Source: Hemerocallis citrina
Lineage: Eukaryota; Streptophyta; Magnoliopsida; Asparagales; Asphodelaceae
Direction of reading: 5' to 3'
NCBI GenBank assembly: GCA_017893485.1
Contig: CM030358.1
Coordinates: forward strand, 256,678,477 to 256,742,476
DNA length: 64,000 nt
Shown: piece after piece, positions 23,041-33,513 of the stretch
Layout: every line of letters starts with the position of its first letter
Position numbering within the stretch: position 1 is the first letter of the stretch
The notes under the pieces: model-generated
What the model was told of the DNA's origin: nothing
Databases searched by the model: none
The model's input: only the letters and a program-made list of their open reading frames with translations
Translations under genes and position numbers: made by a program

Positions 23041-23180
23041 GTTGTAGTGATACAAAATAAAAGTTTGTGCAACTAGAAATAATTTGTAAAGAGATGTATG
23101 AGTAAATGGACGTCTCAGGTTCGATGACAGATTACGTATAATTATTTACTCTATAAAAAATAATAAATAAAATTTTAATT

Positions 23181-23210
23181 AAAACGTACATCGCACGTGC
23201 AGGTTACTAG
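23181..23210 (+). mobile_element. Orphan Helitron 3' terminus
   Basis: ACATCGCACGTGC-rich hairpin region followed by AGGTTA and CTAG (23207-23210), then T. This is the usual plant Helitron 3' design. No 5' TC end was found downstream of the CACTA element. If the Helitron is complete, its 5' end must lie left of 13606, with the CACTA element nested inside it. Confidence 0.5.
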
Positions 23211-23511
23211 TAATAATAACAATAACAATAGTAACAACAATAATAGGATTTGAATTACAATGTAAATTCATTGGGAAATAGTCACAATAAAATTATCGAT
23301 TAGAATAGGCTTTATTAGGAGATCCTACAATACATTTTATCAAAAAGAATTTGAAGGCAGAAAAATAATTTACAAAAATTTTAAATACAGAAAATACATG
23401 GAAAAATACATATATACGGAAACAGGGGTTACAATCCGCAAGAAGAAAGCACATATGGATATCATTATGCCACTATATATTTGATATGTTTGCATCCAAG
23501 TAATATTTATA

Positions 23512-24121
23512 GGCAATGGGTCTGGTTTGGGCTGGACCCATATAGGCCTGGGCTCGAGCCCGAAGTTGAAAACATAGGTTCGAACCCAACCCAACTTTTC
23601 TTCGGGCTTAAAAAATTAGGTCCAAGCTCGGACCCGAATTAGGCCCAAAATAGGTTCAGGCCTAGGCCCGAACTACTTATGCAAGTTCTAATATATAACT
23701 TTCCCATAAAATAAAACTATATCTAGAATAATATGCGATAAAAAAAATAAGAATGATATGAATACTATAAACTTTTGAGTAATTCACATCTAATTTGTCA
23801 ATTTTCATTTAATTTTATATATAAGGCATAATTTCTCTATCTATAACTTTAACACTCATTTCAACTTACCTACATGAGTATTATCTTTTTTAAAAAATAA
23901 TGTATAAATATACATGATGTATACAAAAACATATGCATACACATATAAAAATTTGATTCGGGACCCATCTGGTCTAAGCACTTGGGCTCGAGCCCGGCCC
24001 GAATTTTCCTCTGGCCTAAAAATTGAGCTCAAGCCCGGTCCTACATGAGAATTATTAGCACAAGCCCACTAATTATCGGGTCGGACCTAGACAGGCCCAA
24101 GTCGAATTCGGACCAATTGCC
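23512..24121. mobile_element. MITE-like element with word-repeat ends (GGGC/GCCC family)
   Basis: Imperfect inverted ends GGCAATGGGTCT and GGACCAATTGCC. Both flanks (~150 bp each) are made of short GC-rich words, GGGCTCGAGCCCG, GGCCTGGGC and GGCCCGAA, around an AT-rich core. No TSD could be fixed. Open frames are chance products. Confidence 0.5.
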
Positions 24122-24408
24122 ACCCTTAGCTACCAATCAATCTCACATAATTTTGGGATACGTGCATCTAAAACACTCATGGAAAGTTGTGAGTAATCAA
24201 TAGGGTTTGTCAAAAATTAGATGTCAGTCACAGTGTGAGGCATGAATTAATTTTTTTGGCTAAAAAAGTCTGCGAGGTTTCTTAAATTTAGCCTTTTACA
24301 ATTCCAACTGAATATTTTAAATTGGACAAGAAATTTCCAATAAATTATAATTTTTTAATAAATATTCTTAGCCTTTTCTTTTCGAATTATAAACCTCAAT
24401 TACAGTAA

Positions 24409-24581
24409 GAGTAATGCTTCATTCACTATCAATTCCACTATATTTTTTTTCACTACCTTAGGTGTCACACTCTTATTGGAGAGTTCCCCCACCTACTCTC
24501 TCTTCCCCTACCTCTTGGACCGTGCCAACTAAGGTAATGAAGAGAAATGTAGTGAAATTGATAGTGGGTGTAGCATTACTC
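24409..24581. mobile_element. MITE with ~37-bp inverted ends (GAGTAATGCT family)
   Basis: GAGTAATGCTTCATTCAC... at 24409 and ...GGGTGTAGCATTACTC ending 24581. The inverted match extends through CACTATCAATTCCACTA. A third, single end, GGAGTAATGCTACATCCAC, follows at about 24655, suggesting a second, broken copy. TSD not resolved. Confidence 0.7.
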
Positions 24582-24699
24582 ATATGGTAAACTTTTCATT
24601 ACAAATAGACTTTATATGTTTCAGCAATGTAGAAATGACTATTAGAAAAGGAGTAATGCTACATCCACTACCTATTAAAATCATGCTAGAAAATTTAGG

Positions 24700-25458
24700 T
24701 ACAAAAACTCAATAATAAAAATAATAACAATAATAATAATAAAAGAATAAGGGGGCTAGTGTGTCATCCTAGCGAAATTTAGATGGGGAGATATCTCAAA
24801 ACTCATATCTCAACAATAAAAAAAATCACCGAGACGACGAGTTATGACAATTCATCACACGACTCTAAAAAAGAGTAATTCTTGATCGTGTATAAAATAC
24901 TAATTTTTTAGTTGCTTGGTAAACAGTTAAAGTTCATCGAATTTATTTAAAAATTTGTGTACAGTTACTGTTTAAGATTTAGATCACATTAACAGAGTGA
25001 TTTTTTTTATTTGGATGATCGAGATATGTATTTGGAGATGTCTCTCAAGCTAAGTAGGGTAGGGTATTACATTGGCCCACTTATTCTAAAAAGGAAAATC
25101 TAGTTTCAAAAAGGAAAGAGATAGGGGATGATCATGCGAGACTATACCTCTCCCTTTATTTTTTGGTTTCATATGTGACACCATTGATACAAAACTTCTA
25201 TGGGAAAAAATTCAAATCGCACGTCTTTTTCTACATGCCTAAAATATGCTAAGGGTGTAAAATCAAGTCACCTATAGTTCATTTATTTATGTTTTACAAT
25301 GTGAAAAAAAATTTATGTCTGAAAATTTGTTATTTTTATTTTTAGCGACATGATAGATGAACAAATGAATGTCAAATAACAACAGTTCGAAATTTTCATG
25401 AAGTATTTGTATCACGGAGGGCATCAAAATAGGAGATAGAGGTAGAGTCTCCCTAAAA
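24700..25458. other. AT-rich intergenic DNA
   Basis: Contains an AATAATAATAA-rich stretch at 24711-24747. No gene or element end recognised. Confidence 0.4.
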
Positions 25459-25690
25459 TCTATATAATAAATCACAAGGCAATTTGAAAAAAAAACTATC
25501 GAGTGGCTCTGCTTCAATTGAAACAAAATTCAATGGCTCACATTCACCATCCCAAAAGATATTTTCTCTCTAAAAGTTTTTCCCTAAAAACTAAACTCCT
25601 CCACCCCCACCCCCACCCCCCACCAAAATAAATAAATAATCATCATCACGTTATTATTATCTCTATCTCCTCTCCTCACTTTTTTAAATT

Positions 25691-25721
<31 letters not shown>

Positions 25722-26042
25722 ACCCAAAAATTTTGATTTTCAGATTTCAGGTTTATAAATTTTTGGATTTTTCAGATTTTTTATGCTTCTTTTGATTGTT
25801 CATGTAGAAAATTTTACTGAGTTTTCTGATTGATTTCAAATGTAAGGAAGATTTAAATTGATATTCACTTGGGATAAATTTCAATATCTAAAGTTACCTG
25901 AAAGTAGCAAATATCTCATCAAAAGTTAAATTTTATCATTTTGCACCCTCAAAAATCTAAGAAGTTGGATTGTACACCCCCATTTATTATTATTCAAACA
26001 TGGACTTTTATTTACAACTAATTGTTGTCATACTATTCAAAT

Positions 26043-26734
26043 TGTTAGGAAATTGAGGATCTTGTTGAGTCTTCGACACAATCAATGCAAACCACCAAGT
26101 AAAACTAGATCACACCAATCACACAAAGCACACAAGAATTGTCATGGTTGGGGTTTTCACCTTAATCCAGGGAAGGAAGAACCGAGATGTTATTTCAACT
26201 CTAGAAGATACAAGAATATTACAATTCTCACGACGACCCTCTATGAAGCCTAACTGGAACTTGGTTGTTGTTTACAATGGAGAAATCTCTCACCCTCTCA
26301 GATTAAGTACTCTCTTCTTCTATTCGGTACTCAATAGAATCATATGGTTCTAGGAGCGTTACAATTGATTATATAGATCTAGAGAAACCCTAGTTTAGAT
26401 ATCTAGATACAATAGCCATCTGATGTATACTAAATAAAAAAACATGCAATTAGAGTCGTACGATCTAACCTGAAGACGAAGTGGGCTTCTCACGAATCAG
26501 CCAGAACCGACGCAAAAATCCATTAGCGCCGTGTCCGGTCGATCGTCCCCCCTCGCGGGAAAACACTGTACAGTCAGATGGTCGACCACGCGGTCGACTG
26601 CAACTGCTACTGTTGCTGACTGCTGACTGCTGACTGCTTTCCTTCTTCTTCTTAGATCCTTCGCTTCGAACCCTCTACTTGTATCACTATCTTCTCTTCA
26701 CACTGAATAAGTATGCAAGACATAAAACCCAACA
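26043..26734 (-). repeat. 3' LTR of truncated copia element
   Basis: 692 bp, bounded by TGTTAGG and CCCAACA. It aligns with the LTR at 28287-28935 but carries extra sequence around 26500-26600 (CGGTCGATCGTCC and neighbouring bases) that the other LTR lacks. Confidence 0.88.
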
Positions 26735-26890
26735 ATCTCCACCTTGGATTGCATACGCATAAATCCATACCTGTGTGATTTAAAACTCTTCTAGATCTTT
26801 CATCTCCGCTTTGTAAACAACACCTTTCTATGGCTTCTTCAGCTAATTGAACAAATCTCTACCTGTTTTCCTCCAACTGTATGCCCCGCC

Positions 26891-28252
26891 TCAAGGGCAC
26901 ACCCCTGTAGATGTGATCATGGAGGTGCCACCCTCCACACGAACTTCACCTACATCAATGCTCTCTCCACCTTCCAATGATATTCGAACGTTGCAATCTC
27001 GATTCGGTAATTCTAGTGACGGCTTACTAGATAATGTTTTAGGAACAATGAGCTTCCATACACTCGGCCGATTTATTCTGCTCCCACAAAGCTGGAAGAG
27101 GTTGTACTGACCCTGCTCAATCCTGCTCTTACTTTCCATTACCTTACGACGACAATCCCAAACTGTCAAAACTCCACCTCGAGCTCTGTACCTGCATCCA
27201 CGAGAAAGAATATGCATGACCTCTTTTAGTGTGAACACTTTACCATCTGGTATATCCAAATTCAACTGTTCCCTCACCCACTACTTCACAAATCTCCCCT
27301 CTAGCCGTTTTCGCACTACGACCTGTTGACAACTTGTAAGTAGAAAACATCTCCCTTTCAGAGAAAATATGAGAAGAACTTCCCGAATCAAGATATCAAC
27401 TTGAATTCACATATGAAGAACTTGAAACAAGAAGCCATAGATTACAGTTATCAGATTCACCTGATTTACCTGAATCAATAACGTTGACTACATTGGCTTG
27501 ATCATCTTCTTTAATAACACTCTTCTTACTCAATCACTTGCGACAGCCTCTCGTGTAATGTCCAACTCCTCTACAATAGTGGCAACGAATCTTACCCTTG
27601 TGTGTTGCATCCCTTCCAATTGAAGTATCATTATCCACCGCAAAACACCATGTAGAAATAGACCATCTTTTATGAGTCTATTTTCTTAGTTCATCTTCCT
27701 ACAGACCCTTAATCACTCTGGCTACTATAAGTGTCTCCTTGGCTGATTTCCCATGTAGTATGGTAGTTATGAAGTGATCATAAAAAGTTGGCAGTGAATA
27801 AATCAAGTTGAAAGCTTTATCCTCTTCGCTAAGATCATCAACGTTAATCGCCTTCAGTTCATATATTACCTTGTTAAACTCCACAATATGATATTGAAGA
27901 TGTTCACTGAGAACCTAAATAACTTCATCTTTCAATACATCTGATCTAGCAACGACGATCCTGAGTAGTCAGATTTGAGTCCCGTCCATAGACTCGCCGC
28001 ACTTTTCTCCTCAATAATATTACACTTCATTTCGTCTGCCAATTACAACCGGATTAAGCTCGTGGTCTTCAAACAAATCTCATCCCACTTCTCCTTCATC
28101 ATGTCGGTTGGCTTCTTTTCTTCTAAGGCAGGGTGTAAGTCTTTTTGAACCAAAACATCATACATGTCTACCTTCCATAGATTGAAGTTCATCTTACCAT
28201 CAAACCGCTTGATCTTCGTCTTTTGATCTGTCATCTTCTCCAAGAAACTCAA
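26891..28252 (-). pseudogene. Copia gag-protease remnant
   Basis: Reading right to left: a gag start (28252-28043: KRFDGKMNFNLWKVDMYDVL, KWDEICLKTTSLIRL) is followed, after frame breaks, by gag (27884-27699: FNKVIYELKAINVDDLSEED, FNLIYSLPTFYDHF). Then comes a CCHC zinc knuckle at 27543-27584 (CHYCRGVGHYTRGC), a stop, and the protease start YLDSGSSSHIF near 27370-27405, where the Trp expected before YLD is a TGA. The frame 27277-26891 (LNLDIPDGKVFTLKEVMHIL, YNLFQLCGS) is the segment between protease and integrase. At least three breaks make it inactive. Confidence 0.85.
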
Positions 28253-28286
28253 ACAAAATCACGATCCTGATTACTCTGATACCACT

Positions 28287-28935
28287 TGTTAGGAAAATGA
28301 GGATCTTGTTGAGTCTTCGACACAATCAATGCAAAACCACCAAGCAAAACTAGATCACATTAATTACACAAAGCACACAAGAAATTTTCCGGTTGGGGCT
28401 TTTGCCTTAATTCGGGGGAGGGAGAACCGAAATGTTATTTCAACTATAGAAGATACAAGAACATTACAATTTTAACCACGGCCCTCTCTCAAGCCAAACT
28501 AGAACCTGGCTGTTGTTTACAATGAAGAAATTTCTCACCCTCTCAAGTGAAGTATCATCTTCTTCTATTCGGCACTCAATAGAATCATATCGTTCTATGA
28601 GCTGTTACAATTGATTATATAGATTTAGAGAAACCATAGTTTAAATATCTTGATACAATAGCCATCCGATGTATACTTAAGAGATAAACATACAATTAGA
28701 GCCATACAATTTAACTAGAAGACGAAGTGGGCTTCTCACGAATCAATCAGACCCGACCCAAATATCCATCGCCCCCTAGTGGGAAAACACTGTACAGTCA
28801 GGCGGTTGACCGCAACTGCTATTGTTGCTAACTGCTGACTGCTTTTCTCCATCTTCGACCCTTCGCTTCGAACCCTCTTTTGTATCACCATCTTCTCTTC
28901 ACACTGAATAAGTATGCAAGACATAAGATCCAGCA
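28287..28935 (-). repeat. 5' LTR of truncated copia element
   Basis: 649 bp, TGTTAGGAAAATGAGG to AGATCCAGCA. Directly followed (minus sense) by the initiator-Met primer site. Confidence 0.88.
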
Positions 28936-29398
28936 CAAACTCGAGCTACATAAACTCCATGATGGAAGTTTTAAATTCATGCATCCAAAATGCTGGAAAG
29001 TAAATGTATCCAGTATTATACATGAAAATTATTATAGTGTACATCTCAGAAAGTATTTTAACATCTAATAGTAGAATATACCGAGAACACCAAAGTTAAT
29101 TATCAATTTTTTTTTTCACCCTTAATATACACAGAAAGTTCTTAATCAGAACTAAGCAACAACATCTGTCTGATTTTTAATTACTTCATACAATGGATAA
29201 CATCCTAAGTATGGCAATGTAAGGTTTTTTTTTTTAAAATTTTATTATTATTATTATTTTTTTTTTTTACAACTCTTTCATATTAGATCAATTAATTCTT
29301 TCTTTTATATAATGCTGACATTATAATGCTTACTTTCACATGCTGCATCGTTCTAAAGACGTACCGTAGGCACGTGCCAACAGACAAATCTAGTCCCT

Positions 29399-29410
29399 TC
29401 TATAAAACTT
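29399..29410 (+). promoter_or_regulatory. TATA-like box of the chloroplast-protein gene
   Basis: TATAAAA at 29401-29407, about 325 bp before the ATG at 29727 and only 7 bp after the Helitron's terminal CTAG. If used, transcription would start near 29430, giving a ~295-nt leader. This is inferred from position only. Confidence 0.4.
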
Positions 29411-29493
29411 GTCAATAGCACGGCCCATCCACCTGCGTGCAAAATTCCCCATATGATATCAGCAACAACTGCTTACATTCGATTATTTCCCTA

Positions 29494-29721
29494 ATGGCGG
29501 ATTCAGCTAGGATCATTGCTCGTAGAATTCAATCACAAAAACTAATCAAATTAATTTCCCTTCTTTTCCATTTATACCTCTATCCTTCCTTAAATTTTCC
29601 AATCCCACCACAGATCAACCCCCTTAAATTTCCTCAAACCCAAGGGCATATACGGAACTCTAAGCTATACCACTTCTTGAACACTCGACTACTTCCCATT
29701 TTCTTCCTCACTCGAGTTTGA
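29494..29721 (+). CDS. Possible upstream ORF in the leader of the chloroplast-protein gene
   Basis: ATG at 29494 in good context (TAATGGCG) opens 75 codons (MADSARIIARRIQSQK...) and stops at TGA 29719-29721, five bases before the main ATG. No family is recognised. If the leader starts near 29430, this uORF would precede the main frame and could lower its translation or act through reinitiation. It could equally be a chance frame or the first exon of another transcript. Confidence 0.35.
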   Translation: MADSARIIARRIQSQKLIKLISLLFHLYLYPSLNFPIPPQINPLKFPQTQGHIRNSKLYHFLNTRLLPIFFLTRV

Positions 29722-29726
29722 TAGCC

Positions 29727-29760
29727 ATGGCCACCTCTGCTGCTACGCTTTTCCTAACTG
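29727..29760 (+). CDS. Exon 1 of chloroplast-protein gene
   Basis: ATG in context AGCCATGGCC. 11 codons plus one base, then donor G/GTAAGA. Confidence 0.75.
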
Positions 29761-32700
29761 GTAAGATTCCTCTACCAATAGATTAGATTCAGGCCTTTTT
29801 GATTTCGCTGCTTCCCTTTGATTTATTTTGCAGTGTTGGTGCAAAACCCTAGATTTGATGCGTTTTCTTAGGGTTTGTAGTTTTGGTTATTGGGTTCTGT
29901 TGAAATTTATTAGTTTGAGTGAAACCCAAAGGTTTCTTGCTTGATTTTGGGAATTCCAGGAATATACATACAAGTAGTAATCTGGATGAATATCTGGAAA
30001 TTTTGCAGTTTCTAACAAAATTGATGGATCGTAGCATGATGTTAGAAGTATATGAATTTGATGATATTCAAATTGGTAGCTTTTGTTTATAACAGTGTGG
30101 ATACAAGTTTTTATTTTTATTTTATCTATGAGAGTAACATTCATTTATTTGGATATGTTCGAATTGAACATATGTGGATTTCTTTAGAGCGTATCTCATC
30201 TGTTTACAAACCTTATAGAAACACTATCAAGATTGGGGGATGATTTTTTGCAGTACGTTTCTGCAGAACTTAACTACATGATGTGGGACAATCAACTTTC
30301 TTTTTTGTATTTCTAGTGATCTATGCGATTTGGTGGAGATTGTGCCACATGAGGCTGTGAAGTAAAAGAAGCGCATAGAGGTGGTGATGGTACCACAGCT
30401 CGTCAGGATTTATGCCTACTGAGATCGTGACAACTATTGTTTAGCTAGTAAGGACAGAAAAAGAGAAAAGAAGAAGAATAGATTATTAGACTAGAATATG
30501 ATGGAAGATGGATTTTATATTTATTATTTCAAATGTTTTCATTCTCCGTATGTATTGTGGGTTGGAACACTCGTCCTATAATTGTTTTTTGGTTAGATCG
30601 AGTCAGAAGGTACAATTAAATCATCTCAAGACCTTTCTTTGGTTTGTAGATATTATTTATACCAATAATATATTGTCATTCCTCTATTTGTGTACTATCA
30701 TCTATAGATGTAGCAGTTGGATTAACTAATTTTTATTGGAACTACATAGTTCCATTGGTTTCACAGTTAAAGTTAGACCCCACTAATTAACTATTTCTTA
30801 AACCAAAATTACTTGAATCCCATTTAATCTTCTTCATCTAAACAATCTGTCATTACCTTTGAAAAACGAGTATTCATTCTTCAACTTCAGTTACATTTTC
30901 TTTTAACATTAAAATTTTCAAATTCAGAGTTCATTCTTTTCTTTCGTTGCTTGATTAAGTTCTTCACTGAAACAACTTGTGACGAACTGTAGGAGCAATA
31001 CCTTAAATATCAAAAGGGTTCTATAATTTGTTCTATAATTTCTCCTATATATTTGGCATATATGAGCAGCTTATCTAGTATTTGAACCAAATTCAATTTC
31101 ATGCATCCCGATTAATTCTCAACGACTCTAAGCTTATGTTTATCTTATTGCTTTTGAATTCCATTCTTAACTCCCAATTCTATAGCCCTAATTATGATGA
31201 GAAATTTCTTTAATATCATAGGGACCGGCTCCAATCTCTTTTTAGGTTGTTGTCTTCCACCCTGAAGGTGTTAAAGTTTATTTCAAAGATTTTTCAATTT
31301 TATAAAACATATTTAGAATCTTTAAGAGATCCTTACTAAATGGAAAGTCAAAAAAGAAAAATTTACTAAATTTTACAATTCTCTATGGTTTTGCTGTTAT
31401 TGAAGCCCTGAAGTTGAAACTTTTCAACTGGTGATTAATGATCTCCAGTCATTTCTACAATCAAATGGATACACTAATACAAGCTAATGCATAATTCTCC
31501 ATGTTAATGTCAAAAGATATTGAAAACATATTTTTCAGGTTCATCCAGATGAAAAACATCAGTAGGAATTTAAGATGTAGGGTAAAGAATGTAATTGTTT
31601 TGTTCTTTGTGAACATCATGGCAGCATTTTAATGTTATGGACCTTTAGAAGTCTCTCAGCAAACCGTAGGAGAGCCTTTCCTAAATCTTGATTTTCAGTG
31701 ATCATGTAAAGCAAACAATGAGGGGTGGTTTGGTAAGCATGAAAAACACTATTGGAAACCAATTTAAGTGTAAAAACACTGTTCATAGTGTTGTTTATGT
31801 GTGAAAACACTATTGGAAACCAATTCTCTACCTCTTTACTGTAGCAGAATTGGCCCATTTGATTTCCACCCAAAAAGAGAGGAAACTCATGTGCACCACT
31901 ATTCATGGAATTTTTAATTATTTTATTCCCATCTCAGCTTCATCTCTCTTCATTTCCAATAAAACATCTCCACCTACTCATCTACAGTTATTTTATCTTA
32001 CATTTTAAATATTTTCTCTCTCGCCTGTCTATCCTACACTACAGCAAAATTGATGTAAAACGTAATCCTAAATAGAGAATTTTCCAAGAAATTTAAAGGA
32101 CTAATTTTACCAACGCGTAATGCAGATTAAGTTAGAAATTATAACTATTAATTGGTTTGATGGATTTTCAAGAATTGAATTAGGTTTAACAAGCCCAATT
32201 AACGATTCAGTTTTAACAATCAATAATAATTATCTCTAAGCGTTCTAGCAAGTAAAAGATGCAATATTGATTCGTACTCTAATCAGCAAGTAGAAATGCT
32301 CACTCTCAATATTTGTAGACGACAGATAAATCAAATAATATAATAGAGATGATAAGGCAGTATAACACAAATATTTGAAAAGTGGAAAGAGTATACCGAG
32401 AGTTCGAAGAACAGTTGCGACAATCGAAGAAGAAGCTACTGTTGGAATGGCGGGTGGCTAGATTTGGCGGTGGCTGATGACGCGTCAGGGGGTGTCGAGC
32501 GGCGCGGTGACCTGGGGTCGGGTCTGCTGCTGTTGCCAAAGGGAAAGGGAAGCAGCGGAGTTTCGATGGGGCTGAGGTTGAGGGTCTGGCTGGTGGATCT
32601 AGGTGAGGGCGGCTCTTCGACGGAGGGTGGTTAGACGGGAGATCGCGGGGTGTGGGAGACGTGGCGAAGCCTGGTTGCGGGATGGCGGTGGCGGCGTGAC

Positions 32701-33476
32701 TGGGGGTTGATGAAGGGGTGAGGAGGCAGCTTCGGGGATGCTGTCGAGGTCGCGAAGTGGGGCTAGGGTTTCGGTTGGGGTCGGGGTCGGGATTTGGAGG
32801 AAGAAGAAGAGGAGAAGAGGATTAGGGGTTTGGGTTTAATTTGATTTGGGGATTAGGGTTTAGGATTTTAATTTGGGGATTAGGGTTTGGGAATTGAAGT
32901 GGATTTGGGGATTTGGGGTAGTTTTAGAGTTTATCACAAACGCTAAAATTTTATTAGGATTTATCACAAACCCTAATAAGTTGGATCTCAATTGTATCAC
33001 ACAAAGGAGAGATGAAGAGCAAAACTCAACACAATAATTTTTATAATAAAAAATAGCATAACTTATTAATCTCAAGGCCTATATATAGGCTCAAAACAAA
33101 TCTTGATACAAATATCAAAATATTCTAAAATCTCAGAAATATTCTAATGCATAAAAGAAAGATTACATATGGCTATAATTGTCAAAAACAAATATGGTAT
33201 TGAAATAAATTACTAAACTAAACAGAATAGATGTCCTCATAAAAAACTACATCCAAACCAATCACTTTTTTTTGAACTCATTTCCAAAGATTTCTTTTCT
33301 AAATAGTAATCTTCATAGATGAATATATTTTACAACCAACCTAACCACCCCTAAACTGCACGTATAGTATACTCGTTGAGGGAAATTCAAAAGCTAGGAG
33401 TGTTTTACCCGAATCTGGACAAGATGTGAATTTACCGAGTCAATCTTGTCCATTAATCATTAGGCTTGAACCTCTT

Positions 33477-33513
<37 letters not shown>

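Larger units (their letters stand above)
13606..23052 (+). mobile_element. CACTA (En/Spm) transposon, 9.4 kb, TSD ATA
   Basis: Starts CACTACAACATATAGGG at 13609 and ends ATTTGTTGTAGTG at 23049. The ATA target duplication is exact (13606-13608 and 23050-23052). The subterminal zones carry AAAACGCTATAG-type repeats in both orientations, dense at 22720-23040 and sparse and decayed at 13620-13800. The plus strand shows a C-rich leader (13870-14253), a remnant of the TNPD-type gene start at 17222 and a spliced TNPA/Transposase_24-like gene at 18756-20480. The transposase_21 catalytic region is not visible, so the element is probably non-autonomous but may still encode its accessory DNA-binding protein. 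It contains younger insertions (16666-16809, 18326-18497, 21323-21418). Confidence 0.93.
26038..28940 (-). mobile_element. Truncated Ty1/copia retrotransposon, TSD CAAAT/CAAAC
   Basis: LTRs 26043-26734 and 28287-28935 both run TGTTAGGAAA...ACATAAGA/AAYCCARCA. On the minus strand the 5' LTR is at 28287-28935. A primer site TGGTATCAGAG, complementary to initiator-Met tRNA, lies at 28274-28284, two bases inside it. The polypurine-like AAGGTGGAGAT precedes the 3' LTR. Flanks CAAAT (26038-26042) and CAAAC (28936-28940) are a 4/5 match. Only gag, the protease motif and a little downstream sequence are present; integrase core, reverse transcriptase and RNase H are absent. The copy is nested in the Helitron, which dates it as the younger event. 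Confidence 0.88.
25459..29393 (+). mobile_element. Helitron split by a Ty1/copia insertion
   Basis: 5' end TCTATATAATAAATCACA after A at 25458. The 3' end has an ACGT...GGCACGT stem-loop-like region, then GCCAACAGACAAATCTAG at 29393, followed by T. The termini resemble the 5726 and 33513 copies but the internal sequence is longer. Removing the copia element (26043-28935 plus one TSD copy) leaves about 1.04 kb of Helitron with C-rich and CT-rich tracts (25600-25720). No Rep/helicase coding was seen. Its right end is 7 bp from a TATA-like box of the host gene. Confidence 0.75.

Noticed and set aside
29437..29721. 94-codon frame starting before 29494
   Set aside because: The first 19 codons have no ATG (start at GTG 29437). 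Only the ATG at 29494 is kept as a possible uORF.
32340..32900. TTAGGGTTT-rich stretches as telomere-derived repeats
   Set aside because: Found at the same place in every LTR of the family, irregular and short. They are part of the LTR, not interstitial telomere.
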